Below, piece by piece: positions 45,901 to 57,325 of a DNA stretch of 64,000 nt (its first letter is position 1; every line of letters begins with the position of its first letter). The stretch comes from Mesostigma viride (lineage: Eukaryota; Streptophyta; Mesostigmatophyceae; Mesostigmatales; Mesostigmataceae), in contig RPFO01000448.1 of NCBI GenBank assembly GCA_009746045.1, positions 3,144,049-3,208,048 of the forward strand, in the 5' to 3' direction. Below the pieces are notes generated by a model. It searched no databases, had not been told where the DNA came from, and saw nothing but the letters and a program-made list of their open reading frames with translations. Both the position numbers and the translations under genes were made by a program.

Positions 45901-46197
45901 CAAGAGGGGTCACGTGCTGCTCGAAAGCTTCCTTGAGGAGGGTGCGGATGGTGGCTTCGGTGGGGAAGGTGGAGGGGGGCGGTTTGGGAGCCCAGATCTC
46001 GGCTTCGGAGCGTCCAACAAGGGAGCAGAGGGCGAAGCGTTGGAGCTTGGGGCGACTCATGCGGGGAAGGACGGGGAGAGTCTCGGCGGGGTCGACAAGC
46101 TGGCCAAGACCAGGCCCGCGGCCGCGGTTGTGGGACGTGAGGTACACGCACAGGGCTAGAAGCGAGGCGTGATTGCCGTGAAACACGTCGTCCATGA
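42911..46197 (-). mobile_element. 5'-truncated ORF1-only LINE element, split by a TTAA element
   Basis: The direct repeat ATATTTGTTTAA lies at 42,899-42,910 and 46,198-46,209. The (TTAAT)n tail is at 42,911-42,932 and the 5' truncation at 46,197 (peptide MDDVFHGNHASLLALCVYLT). The ORF1 C-terminal half is at 43,355-43,883 and the N-terminal half at 45,606-46,195. They rejoin exactly when the TTAA-flanked insert is removed. About 1.57 kb of LINE sequence remains. Confidence 0.85.
43888..45605. mobile_element. TTAA-flanked DNA transposon (piggyBac-like target), non-autonomous
   Basis: It interrupts the LINE ORF1 at GCTTAAGC: TTAA sits on both sides (43,884-43,887 and 45,606-45,609), and elements A and B show the empty site. 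Ends: left CTCTTAAACCGT, right (reverse-complemented) CTCTTCAACCGT. Subterminal AACGGACTGAGTTTG and TTTGTGCGCCT occur near both ends in inverted orientation. A TTAA duplication is the piggyBac hallmark, but the CTCTT terminus is not the classic CCC end. The 1,718-bp interior has no frame over 120 codons and no transposase I can name. Confidence 0.85.
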
Positions 46198-46299
46198 ATA
46201 TTTGTTTAAACTTTTGTGTAATTAAATTTTTCTAATGAGATTAGCATAGTACTCCGTGGCATGCCTTTGCGCATGACACGCAAGTACTTACTTACTTAT

Positions 46300-46720
46300 A
46301 CTTATGCACACGCATGTGCGCCCATAATGGCCCTCCCATGGATGATGCCTTCCGAATATAGGGCCTGCCTGTATAATGGGACTCCCCATGGATGTTGCAT
46401 TTAGCCAAGCTCTGCCTATCCAGAGAGTCACTCTCTGCTGATGAGAAGCCACGCCCTCTAGCTTTTGTATAGCCATGATTATCTTCTGCACCCCCTGACG
46501 TGCCCCTTTGTGCTCTGAGAGATCGATCATGGTGGTGCAAGTGCCGTTGGTGCACCTAGCGCAAGCTAGTGTCGTTTACATCCCCACCCTTGCAGGAAGT
46601 AGCCCAGAATGTATTAATTAAAAGCCATATGCCCCTTCTCAGCCCTGGATACGTGCTACATGTACTCCCAACGGAGTTATGTTCCTAATTGATAAATTAA
46701 TTAATCAATTAATAGACAGA
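46300..46720 (+). mobile_element. 5'-truncated LINE 3' UTR, plus orientation
   Basis: Reverse orientation of the element A/B 3' UTR. It ends GTGCTACATGTACTCCCAAC then GGAGTTATGTTCC and an AATTAATTAATC-type tail. Confidence 0.7.
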
Positions 46721-46734
46721 TGCATGCACGACTT

Positions 46735-46918
46735 CCCTTCGCTGGGCATAGCTTGAAGATCATGGGGATGCAAGTGCCCTGGTGCACCTAGAGCAAGGGT
46801 CCTTTACATTCCCACCCTTGCAGGAAGTCGCTTAGAATGTATGATAGGCCATATGCCCCTTCTCTGGGCTATGTGCTACATATACTCCCAACGGAGTTAA
46901 TATTAAATTAAATTAAAT
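46735..46918 (+). mobile_element. 5'-truncated LINE 3' UTR, second plus copy
   Basis: A shorter copy of the same 3' UTR with an (ATTAA)n tail. It meets the next LINE tail-to-tail at about 46,918. Confidence 0.7.
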
Positions 46919-47345
46919 TATAACATGCCTCCGTGGGGAGGTCATGTAGCACATATTCCATGATGGATGGGGTGGAGGAAGCCGCGTGATCGAACTATAC
47001 TAACTCTAAGCTATCTAGAAAATCCTAACTACACTACTCATCAAAACGCCTCCTCCGCTTGGGGGGAGGTGGCTTGCCCACAGGGTCGGGCGTGTGCGCC
47101 TTGACAATCTTCTTCCACCGCGTCTTGTCCTGCATGACAGTCCAAAGACGGGAGAGAGAGTGGATGCGGTGCTCAAACTGGGCTGGGACCACTAGGTCGT
47201 CCAGCAACATCTGAACGTAGTTCGTGACAGGTTTCCCTACCCGTTTGGGAATGTCCGCGGGGCCAGGCCAGGTCAGAATGTGCCACCCTGGCTGGCCAAG
47301 CCGCTGGGGGCCGGCCAGACCGAGGGTGGTGTCGACCTGGCTGGT
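46919..47345 (-). pseudogene. LINE ORF2 C-terminus and 3' UTR
   Basis: The minus strand stays open for about 85 codons: GWHILTWPGPADIPKRVGKP, then VPAQFEHRIHSLSRLWTVMQ, ending GKPPPPKRRRRFDE and stop. The same C-terminus is recognisable at 34,135 and 36,400. The 3' UTR ends TATGTGCTACATGACCTCCC. 5'-truncated at about 47,345. Confidence 0.65.
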
Positions 47346-47559
47346 GCTGGCAAGGTGTCCTACAAATGCTATCCTACTAACGGAGTTATGTTCCTAATTA
47401 ATTAATTAATCAATGCACGACTAATTTAATTCATTAATTATTTAATTAAACCCGTGCTCCAGTTGGGGAGTCACGGAGCATGCACCGAAGTGCTTTTAAT
47501 CCCTGTGTGTGCACAACAGCGGGAAGAAAGGGCAGAGAGCCCCTTTCTCCTGCACGACT

Positions 47560-48480
47560 AATTAACAAGCAGATTTTACTAGCTGACCTCATTTATGCCG
47601 ACGACATCACGCTCATCGAGACGCCGTCCGAGTCTGTCCAACTTTGGCTGGACTGCCTGGCGCGCTCGAGGCTCGGGCGGTTGGTCTAGAAATCAGCCCC
47701 AAAACGGAGGCCCTGGCCCTCGGCATGGCAGGGCCCCCGCCCACACTCCGCCTCTTAGACGCGACACCGCGAGGTAAACTACCCTACTTCCGGCCGCTTC
47801 AAATTGCTCGGCAGTTGGCTTCCCGACTGCGAGGACGACCTGACGACACCGGCCGATCGGCATGGCGTGGGTGCAAGTCCATGACCACCGCCGCTGGTGG
47901 AGCAACCCCGCCCTACCCCGTAATCGTCAAGCGTGACCTTTTCAAGGTCGTCATTCTGACGATCGATCCTGCCCCCGGCGCTGAGACCTGGACAATGACG
48001 CAGGAGCTGGAGCAACGACTGGCGACGGCAACGTCACCAAGATGCTGCGCAATGCCCTTAACATCCCCTTTGGTTTGCACATTCATTAGCAATGAGCTGG
48101 ATTTGTACGCTGATTTGCCCTATGTTTCCCACATTCTTAGGCACAGGCGCCTGGGCCTAGCCGGGCACAGGTGGCCCGCACAGATCAGGTAGACACATCG
48201 ATCAGATAGACTAGCTCGCACCAAGCCCGCCCAGCCTGGGCGTTATGTCCTCATGCACCTGGCGTGCCCCAGGCCGTGCGCGGCATGGCCGCCACCCGTT
48301 GACTTTTCGTGATAGACTCGGCATGGACATGTGCTACACTAGACGTGACGGGCTCACACCCGGGCAGCCTCCTGGTCTGTCTGGAGGCAGAGGCAGATAT
48401 GGTACGCAAGGATAGATGGCAAGTAGTGATGAAGGAGACCACCCCAAAGGATCTGTGGGGGCTCCGCGTGTGACCGCGTA
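47560..48480 (+). pseudogene. LINE reverse-transcriptase remnant (YADD motif)
   Basis: The plus strand encodes LADLIYADDITLIETPSESV, the polymerase active-site strand (YADD). In shifting frames follow VGLEISPKTEALALG, DLFKVVILTI, GAETWTMTQELEQRL, LYADLPYVSHILRHRRLGLAG and a terminal MVRKDRWQVVMKETTPKDLW stretch. This is the palm-to-thumb order of a LINE ORF2. At least four frameshifts and loss of the endonuclease and fingers make it dead. Confidence 0.8.
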
Positions 48481-49408
48481 TGGCATTCATAGCGATTCGG
48501 GCCGTGGTGCCCACAACCCTGTAACTAGGACCTAGATAGCTTACATCATCCATTCCATCCCATGTTCGATCCCCTCCCACTGAGGACTTATGCTCACGTG
48601 ACGCAGTCACGTGTCTATTAATTAATTATGCACGCCGGGCCGGTGTCTCTGCCCCCACGCTAGATTGTTGTGCAGTGCTCAACCAGGGATAGAAAGCACT
48701 ACATTCCTTTGTATTATTGTGCTCCGCGAGCTCCCCGACGGGATTGCGTGTATGCAAGTAGTTCTACGTATATATCAAGGAGACAACCAGCGCAGGCCAG
48801 AAATCGGGAGAATCCGGACCATGGCCAGCCGAGCAGTAACTCAAGGTGAGGGCGCCCATGCACAAGAAAGCCTACTAATTGAACCTCAACAGTTCAACCT
48901 GGAGCCACCTTCCCAAACAAGCAAATCACTACACATTGGTGGGCCGGGCCTGAGGCTCTGGGAAGGAGATTTCAGCCAGAGGGTTCTGCATAGCTCATGT
49001 CTGCTGTGTTCAGAGCTGGCAATAAACTTATAGCCAGATTACAGTAGAGCATGCTTAGTCCATGACTCAAGTCTCTGATGCCCACAGTCTAGGCCTGACT
49101 GTTCCGAGCCCATTGGGAAAAGGTGGTCATGCTGGAACAGGCCGGTCACGGGCCGAAACGACCACGTGTCGACAGCGGGCGCCAACGACCCCGCTTGACT
49201 GCCGCCGAAGCTAGCATTAGGCGGAGCCTATGGGGTCAGCATGCTTGGGCGTAGCAGCAACAGGGTTGCAAAACCTTAATCCTCAAACCACAACAGACTT
49301 GCACAGCTAGGCTTTGTAATCATTTCAAAGTGCCAAGCATGCCACCTCCGCAAACGGCTGGCCAGTTAGCTTTTGGCAGCGTGTAGAAGACCAATCAATG
49401 TCCCCAGA
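48481..49408. other. no gene seen; one dispersed-core copy
   Basis: Only the inverted ~52-bp core at 48,775-48,826 (AAGGAGACAACCAGCGCAGG ... ATCCGGACCATGG) is recognised. The rest is probably 3' flank of the minus-strand gene ending at 49,409. Confidence 0.5.
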
Positions 49409-52400
49409 TCACCGTTGAGGGCCAGAGCACTCCGGACACTGGCACAAGGCACAGCACAAACACAATCCATGCATGCCAGCAAGAAAAAGACAGATGGCAC
49501 CGTTCAGCATCTTGCAGGGACCACAATGGCGCAACCAGCGAGTAAGGCACGGCATGCAACCGCAGGTCACACCAGGTGCCGTGTGGGTGCCCTGTCGACA
49601 AACGGAGGAACTAGTCAGCCTTGAGCATTTATTATCAGGTCAGCGTTTCCAGGCATTTACTGGCCTAGGGCACAGAAAAAAGAGAGCAGAAAGAGAAAGA
49701 GAAAGAGAAAATGACCAACAGGAGCAGGTTGTGACAACTGTGTCTAAACTCAGTTTACCAGCAACATCAATTAGAATAAAACGCCTATGGCTGGGGGCCA
49801 CTCACCGACTCGCACCCAGCTCCCTCACAGAAGGCGCACGCCTTGTACACCTCCTCCATGTCCCTGTCAGCGAGGCGCGGGGGTTGGGGGTGGGGGACCA
49901 GGGTGTAGGGGCATGGGGTGTATGGACAAGGGGCAATGACATTCGTCCGCGACGGACGCCAGCAACCTCCACAATGGTGCTCGTTAGGGGGTGAAGGGCA
50001 ACCAACAAGTTTTGTGGACCGATTCGCCAGGCTACCTCTGGACATTGCGGGCTCTGGGTATGCGTTTCGGGATACTCAGTTCCTTCAGCATTTTTCGGTG
50101 CTCACGGCGGCAGCCATGCATGTATGTGGACCTGTTGACACTATGTTCCATGTCACACCCTCAACGCGTCTCTTATTGCCTCTCCCATGCACCTGTGATT
50201 CGTCAGCAATCCCACCCTCGCATGCTGAAAAGTGCCCAAGGTCACCCCATACACCGGTGCGCGCGTCAGTAAGAAGTGGGCCATGCATACACAGATCTCA
50301 TGTGTCCACATCCTAGTGGAAGGACACACCATGGATGTCATTCCATTACTAGTGGAAGGACACTGTCCTCTCCAAGTACTGCCTTCAAACCAGCCACCGT
50401 AAGATCGATGCAGCTTACCCACCACCAGCAACACCCTAGGCAACAGGGGGGGGGGGGAGGAGCTAAAGCCCTAGGGCGAGAAGGAAGGGCGGGTGGACTA
50501 CAAGCAAAAACAGAAAACCAGCGTGGCTGTGGCATCATGATGAGGGCTTGGGGAAAGTCGGCATTTTCTTTACATTTCTCTTAATTCAAGCCGTGGGCAC
50601 GTCTCGTTCGCTGAGCTGAACGTGTCGTTTGCATCGCCGATACTTCCTTCTGCAGCTCTCGACGACCTTCACTGGTCGACCTCTGCAAATACCCACAAAT
50701 CATACCAACCACCAATCGTTGCTGCCACCTATGGCCACCCTTGCATGCCACCATCCGTGCCCCCCAGCACACGGCCTTGTTCTCCACTTGCCTGTTGGAG
50801 GGCAGCGGGGTGCCTGCCCGGTTGCCTCGGCGTGCAGCTAAGGGGGGCGCGGATCCCGTGGGCGGTGAAGTAAGGCGGAACCCCGTCACGATCTTGCCGC
50901 TCCCGCTGAAGAGAGCCAATGATGACAAGGCCGCACACATTTACGTATACCATATATATATTGTACGATGCGAGTCATGTGACCCATGAACCGCCCATGA
51001 ATAGCACGCCCATACAGACAGCGCCATGCCATACCGCGAATGGGTACCTTTTGCACTGTAAATATCACTCATGATGTTAATATCACTTATGATGTGAGGA
51101 GTCAAGCGACCATACATTCATGCACCCATGTATATACCATGCACATGCACAGCCCATGTCGCAAGTACATGGTCTCTCTCTCATACTATTACATGGTTGA
51201 TGCCACGACGAAAGCCTACTTCACAAAATGCAGTAAACAATCCACACATTCCTCTAGATTTTGACGATGTGACAGTCCATTCCCATTTTTGACGGCGTGA
51301 CAATCGGTTCCCACCCAAACTTGATCCAACCACAAGTCCCATAAAATACTAACCATAGAGTCCCCCACACCCAAACAAAAGCCAACGTTTAACACGCAGC
51401 GAAGGCCTGTGTGTAGTGTGGCATATCCACGTAAAACCAGAGGAAAATAAAAACAAACAGCTGAACAACCAATGAACTTTATGCAGGCTGTCTCTTTCAC
51501 GTTATCGGTGTGAGCTTCCAGCTGAGTATGAACCCGCAGGAACTTGGGAGAGGGCACAACCAGAAGACGCAGGGCCCAGCACGTATACTGCCAGGCTGTA
51601 GACCTGGCTTGGTGCACGGCCGGAGTTCTCTGACGTGCGCGCTGGACTCTATTGGCACACTGGCATGCACTGGATGAGGGCACCACTGGCTGTCTTGCTT
51701 GATGCATGGACTCATCTCTCTCCTTTATCGATCGACTTTTACATTTCAGCCTTAACTTGGTGCAAAGTTAACAGTGCCAAGGACTTACCTGCAGAAGCGA
51801 CACGTGACGGTGCGTGCTCCCTCGCATCTGCGACCGTGGCAAATGGCATCAAGGAGGGGCAGCGCTGGATTAGGACACCGCCGATTGAGACTGTCTATGG
51901 AGGTCCAGTGATTTGTCTTGTGACTGCTTAATTATCTACTGAGAGGCATCTTACGCAACATGCCATATTATCAAATCAAAAATCGGGTTTGTGAAAAGGA
52001 AGCCTGAACAAGAAGCACCCAATATCACGCTGGCCATCTCTCCAAGTACTCCGGGCCTCTGAGACAATTCTACCAGGTGACATTGCCAAACTCTGGCTTT
52101 CACATCACTGCAATGGCTCTTGAAAAACTAGGGAACCACCATCACCCTGCACCCATGATTGGTATGACGAAAATAATTTGCCCTGCCAGCCGCCCGTCCG
52201 GCAAACAACCTCCCACTCAGGGTCATCCAACGATTAGGACTGCTGCCCATGCTACGCCCACGCAAGCAGACCACATGTGAAACTGCTGCCCATGCTACGC
52301 CCACGCAAGCGGACCACATGTGGTGGGAGCCAGGGGTCACACCCTCATGAAACGTATCAGCCCGAAGGACATCATTGTTTTCTAAAACGTAGTAGTAATG

Positions 52401-52642
52401 ATTATATCATATTTGATGGGACATTGGCGCCATGGGGCTGAGCGGGCCAACTCACCGTTCGCACACCTTCCGCCATGATGTGAGCTGCTCCGTCAGCTGT
52501 GTGCGGGATGGGCGGACGACAGAGATGAAACATGGTGTTCCCCCCAGGTTTCCAAACCAACAATGGTCCAATGATAAGTTGACGCTCTGGCGAGGGCCGA
52601 GCGACTGCAGACATGCTCCCATGTTCATGCCCATACACTAAA

Positions 52643-52687
<45 letters not shown>

Positions 52688-53065
52688 GGGCAGAAGCGGA
52701 ATCTTGTGGAAAGACTAGGATATTCCATCGTTCCAAATTCAGGCTGTACCCATGCGCAATCATAGAATCATGCAAGGCAAATCGTCTACGAATGACCATT
52801 GTTTTCCCTTGTTCCACCCTCGTTCTAACGCTGGACAGTCGTTGCTTGCTTGGCGGTGGCATCCCAGTGCTCGGCCCCTCAAGTCCCAGATACAAAAAGT
52901 ACTGCTCATTCCAAGTCTCAGATAAGCAGCTCCAAGGTACAGGTACAAAAATACCCTGCTCCGCAGGCAGGAAATGCGTTGGTGCAAAAGAAGCAACTTG
53001 TCTGGGTCAAAGTATACCTCGCCTTCCACCTCCCAGCCAAACGGCTTCTTCATGCTCACCTTATG
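49409..53065 (-). CDS. unidentified multi-exon gene with C-terminal CxxC pairs (5' end missing)
   Basis: Six exons chain in phase on the minus strand: 52955-53065, 52456-52604, 51789-51890, 50036-50131, 49806-49863, 49409-49438. They give 181 codons and a stop. Text in order: PFGWEVEGEVYFDPDKLLLL; CWFGNLGGTPCFISVVRP and LTEQLTSWRKVCER; CHGRRCEGARTVTCRFC; RREHRKMLKELSIPKRIPRA; DMEEVYKACAFCEGAGCES; CPECSGPQR. The CAFC ... CPEC arrangement suggests a small zinc-binding (DnaJ-type CxxCxGxG-like) end. I do not recognise the family. Donors are GTGAGT, GTAAGT and GTAGCC. Upstream exons are not settled; a hydrophobic piece (LSGALAATGTLLVTSNP, 53,702-53,757, donor GTACGT) ends in the right phase. The exon-2 acceptor could instead be at 52,586. 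Introns hold a CTG repeat and a 43-bp duplication. Confidence 0.5.
52240..52322. repeat. 43-bp-period tandem duplication
   Basis: CTGCTGCCCATGCTACGCCC and the following ACGCAAGCRGACCACATGTG occur at 52,240-52,279 and again at 52,283-52,322. Intronic in the CxxC gene model. Confidence 0.9.
52644..52685 (+). repeat. (CTG)14 trinucleotide repeat
   Basis: Fourteen uninterrupted CTG units. On the minus strand they read CAG and open poly-Gln and poly-Ala frames. In the preferred model the tract is intronic, directly upstream of an exon of the CxxC gene. Confidence 0.95.
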
Positions 53066-54629
53066 CTGGGGACAAGCCACCCCATTGGCTTGCAGCAGCA
53101 TAGGGCCAGGGCGCCAGCTGCCCTAAGCTACATAGCAAAACTATGTAAACAATTGAGAACAAGCTCCAGGATATGGCTTAACTGCCCCGCAATGTACGAG
53201 TACTGACAGTAATCACAACAATAATGGAAAATAGAAATAACAAGAACAGCAGTAGTGTGATAGCAACGCCGAATGCATCCCAACAATGCACGGTTGGTTC
53301 TACCGTTGCAGTCGCTATACGACATTCATGGATGTGTCGCAGCAGCTGTACTGTATTGTTTTTATCGTCACACAGCCACGATAAAAAGAAAGAAAAACCC
53401 ATGTTGTGCATAGCATCCGTGTGGCTGCGTAACTGTCGTCACCACCGACCGCCGACAAGAGGAAATCACGAGCCTAAACCACGCAGGAATGCAGCAGTTG
53501 CCCGGAAGGGCAACGAGACCCAGCGCAGTCCTGGTACAACACTCATTCGCCATGTCCACTGGTAACCTGTGTGGGTCTCATGGGGCCTAGGCACTGCTCC
53601 CAACCATTTTCTTTACTTGCCACAATGGTGGTTTCTTCATCTGAATCATCAGCACCGAGAATATTTTCAAGGAAAATGAAGAGGGAAGGGAACGTACCGG
53701 GTTGGACGTGACCAGCAGAGTGCCAGTGGCGGCGAGTGCACCCGACAAGGCTGTTGGGTTCCAAGGAAAAAGTCACGGAAAGGGGCCATGGGAAGAATAC
53801 AAGGTCAACGAAGCATCGTAAAAATACAAAGAAGACGTGACCTTGGGGGCAGGAGGTTTGATTTCATTAGCTGGGGCAGGAATGTCAGGATGATGATATA
53901 ATGGGCGCATATAATAGGAGGAATGTCAGGGCAAGATGATGATCAAATAGGAAACGGCGTGATAAGATAGGAAACTGCGGCATAAGCTTGCACAAGATTG
54001 GAAACGGCGTCTGAAGCTGAGCAAGTCTTGGCCTACTAAGCTGGCCTACAGTGTGCAATGGCAGCTGGATCAATGCTGTGGAATGTATGAATGAGAGCGC
54101 CCCACAGCAAGTGGACCCAACACCATAGGTATCATAAACAGGGCAATTGATCTACGAAATAATTCATAGCTAGTCAGAAACGGCACGGTGCATCCTTCAG
54201 TTTACTTCACACACACTCTCCATGGTCCCACACACCCAATTTCGCTATGCACATTGCTCCCTGCCCCCTACATCCCCCTTTTCCTTCCCCAGCCATTTCC
54301 CTTCTATTCCCCCCCCCCCCCCCCCCCCCCCCTAACTCAATTCCTTTCCCCTCAACTCCTGTCATTCCTTTTTTTTTATGTGGCAAGAACGGCAAATAAC
54401 ATTTTTTAATGTAGTCAATCGATAATTTTTATGTATTCTGGCAAGAATGCTGAGGTACTATTCCTTCCACCACATTTGCATCCGACGTTTCCTCCGACCC
54501 TTGCCCCATTGCCCATGCAAAGGCCACCGACCTGATCCAACACGACGTACAAAACACCAAACCCAGCAATCTCTTCCTCAGCTCTCCCCACTCCTGACCG
54601 CCAAACCCCACACCTGAAACGCCCAATAC
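53066..54629. other. probable 5' exons or promoter of the CxxC gene; not resolved
   Basis: Two possible exon pieces on the minus strand (53,140-53,207, YIAGQLSHILELVLN; 53,702-53,757) lack confirmed partners. A run of about 20 C lies at 54,311-54,332. Nothing else is recognised. Confidence 0.35.
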
Positions 54630-56322
54630 ACCCTAAACACCCGAAATACCCGAAACACCCGAAAAACCCTGAACACCCTGAACACCCTGAACACCCTGAA
54701 CACCCTAAACACCCTGACCACCCTGACCACCCTGACCATCCTGACCACCCTGACCACCCTAATCCCCCTAACCCCCCTAACCCCCCTAACCCCCCTAACC
54801 CCCCTAACCCCCCTACACACCCTACACACCCTACACACCCTACACACCCTACACACCCTACACACCCTACACACCCTACACACCCTACACACCCTACACA
54901 CCCTACACACCCTACACACCCTACACACCCTACACACCCTACACACCCTACACACCCTACACACCCTACACACCCTACACACCCTACACACCCTACACAC
55001 CCTACACACCCTACACACCCTACACACCCTACACACCCTACACACCCTACACACCCTACACACCCTACACACCCTACACACCCTACACACCCTACACACC
55101 CTACACACCCTACACACCCTACACACCCTACACACCCTACACACCCTACACACCCTACACACCCTACACACCCTACACACCCTACACACCCTACACACCC
55201 TACACACCCTACACACCCTACACACCCTACACACCCTACACACCCTACACACCCTACACACCCTACACACCCTACACACCCTACACACCCTACACACCCT
55301 ACACACCCTACACACCCTACACACCCTACACACCCTACACACCCTACACACCCTACACACCCTACACACCCTACACACCCTACACACCCTACACACCCTA
55401 CACACCCTACACACCCTACACACCCTACACACCCTACACACCCTACACACCCTACACACCCTACACACCCTACACACCCTACACACCCTACACACCCTAC
55501 ACACCCTACACACCCTACACACCCTACACACCCTACACACCCTACACACCCTACACACCCTACACACCCTACACACCCTACACACCCTACACACCCTACA
55601 CACCCTACACACCCTACACACCCTACACACCCTACACACCCTACACACCCTACACACCCTACACACCCTACACACCCTACACACCCTACACACCCTACAC
55701 ACCCTACACACCCTACACACCCTACACACCCTACACACCCTACACACCCTACACACCCTACACACCCTACACACCCTAAACGCCCTACACACCCTACACA
55801 CCCTAAACACCCTACACACCCTACACACCCTACACACCCTACACACCCTACACACCCTACACACCCTACACACCCTACACACCCTACACACCCTAAACAC
55901 CCTACACACCCTACACACCCTAAACGCCCTAAACACCCTAAACACCCTAAACACCCTAAACACCCTACACACCCTACACACCCTAAACACCCTAAACACC
56001 CTAAACACCCTAAACACCCTAAACACCCTAAACACCCTAAACACCCTAAACACCCTAAACACCCTAAACACCCTAAACACCCTAAACACCCTAAACACCC
56101 TAAACACCCTAAACACCCTAAACACCCTAAACACCCTAAACACCCTAAACACCCTAAACACCCTAAACACCCTAAACACCCTAAACACCCTAAACACCCT
56201 AAACACCCTAAACACCCTAAACACCCTAAACACCCTAAACACCCTAAACACCCTAAACACCCTAAACACCCTAAACACCCTAAACACCCTAAACACCCTA
56301 AACACCCTAAACACCCTAAACA
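54630..56322. repeat. 9-bp telomere-like satellite array (CCCTACACA / CCCTAAACA)
   Basis: About 185 head-to-tail 9-mers. The order along the plus strand is a short mixed zone (CCCTGAACA, CCCTGACCA, CCCCCTAAC; 54,630-54,812), about 1 kb of nearly pure CCCTACACA to 55,780, a mixed zone, then CCCTAAACA from 55,916 to 56,322. The CCCTAAACA unit contains the plant-type telomere heptamer CCCTAAA plus CA. The period divides by three, so frames of up to 650 codons stay open on the minus strand; they are not genes. Confidence 0.97.
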
Positions 56323-57094
56323 CTCGTACCCAAACCCACTCCGACAGTGTCTGGGCATCCTACACATAGGATCTTATGGCCAAGTCCGAAGCCTGCCGAA
56401 AGAGGCCCAAAATACTACGACATCGGTGGTGGGACACACATGATGGGTCACTGGGTCATGCCATGGATGCCGATGATCCTCGGACATACCGAGGTGTTCT
56501 AGTACGAGAGGGGTGAAGCCAAGTGAGCAGCAAACGAGCCTGTTGACAAACCGATCACCAACTTGTTGACAAACTGGCCAAAAACTTGGCCACGCCAGCA
56601 AGCTACAACAAACGATGACAATCAATGAGAAAACGGTGACAGTGATAAACAAAAATGACAAACAATGACAAAGAAGCGGTGCCCCAGGGACCCACCGATG
56701 GCAAACGCCACGCCAGCTCCTGCAGCGATGGCGATGGCGATGGAAACGGCAGCCGCGCGATGGGCACCGTCCGTGGGGAAGTGGTGCATGATGGGAGCGA
56801 GATCCACACCGAACAACCCATGAAAAAACAATCCATGGATGGGGTTCATGAAGGGGGGCCATTAAGGGGGAGTAGGAATGGGGGTGTGCCGTGTATGGGG
56901 CGCATGAATGGTCACCCCCACGTGTGGCATGGCGTGGAGCCGTCCGGATGCCAGCAATTTGTTGGCGTGATAGCCCGGTGCCGTTTGCAGTGGTTGGACA
57001 TCATGTGATAGGCCATCACGCAATGCAAGTGTGTGTGTCTAATTGTGTGTGACGTTTGTGAAATGGCACGCGCCAAAGAGCATCGTCGGGCAGC
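56323..57094. other. no confirmed gene
   Basis: One minus-strand frame at 56,690-56,840 is strongly hydrophobic (AAAVSIAIAIAAGAGVAFAI) and is followed by a GTGGGT donor, but no acceptor precedes it. Left unassigned. Confidence 0.35.
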
Positions 57095-57325
57095 ACAGAC
57101 AGCGAGAGAATAGAGAAGCGAGTTTTGTAGAAAAGAAGAGAATAGAAACAAACACAGACAGCGCGAAGAATAGAGAAGCGAGTTTTGTAGAAAAGAAGAG
57201 AATAGAAACAAACACAGACAGCGAGAAGAATAGAGAAGCGAGTTTTGTAGAAAAGAAGAGAATAGAAACAAACACAGACAGCGAGAAGAATAGAGAAGCG
57301 AGTTTTGTAGAAAAGAGAATAGATC
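57095..57325. repeat. 60-bp tandem repeat, about 3.8 copies
   Basis: AGTTTTGTAGAAAAGAAGAG starts at 57,121, 57,181, 57,241 and 57,301. Copies are nearly identical. A purine-rich strand keeps a 104-codon frame open by period alone. Confidence 0.95.

Noticed and set aside
49395-49601. 68-codon minus-strand frame overlapping the last CxxC exon
   Set aside because: It reads a different frame from the phase-consistent exon chain and has no support of its own.
54415-56367. Open frames of 650 and 581 codons on the minus strand
   Set aside because: They are read-through of the 9-bp satellite (period divisible by three) and encode only monotonous Gly-Cys-Val or Phe-Arg-Val text.
56690-56850. Hydrophobic minus-strand frame with a GTGGGT donor as an exon
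   Set aside because: No acceptor or in-frame start precedes it, and it does not chain in phase with either neighbouring gene model.
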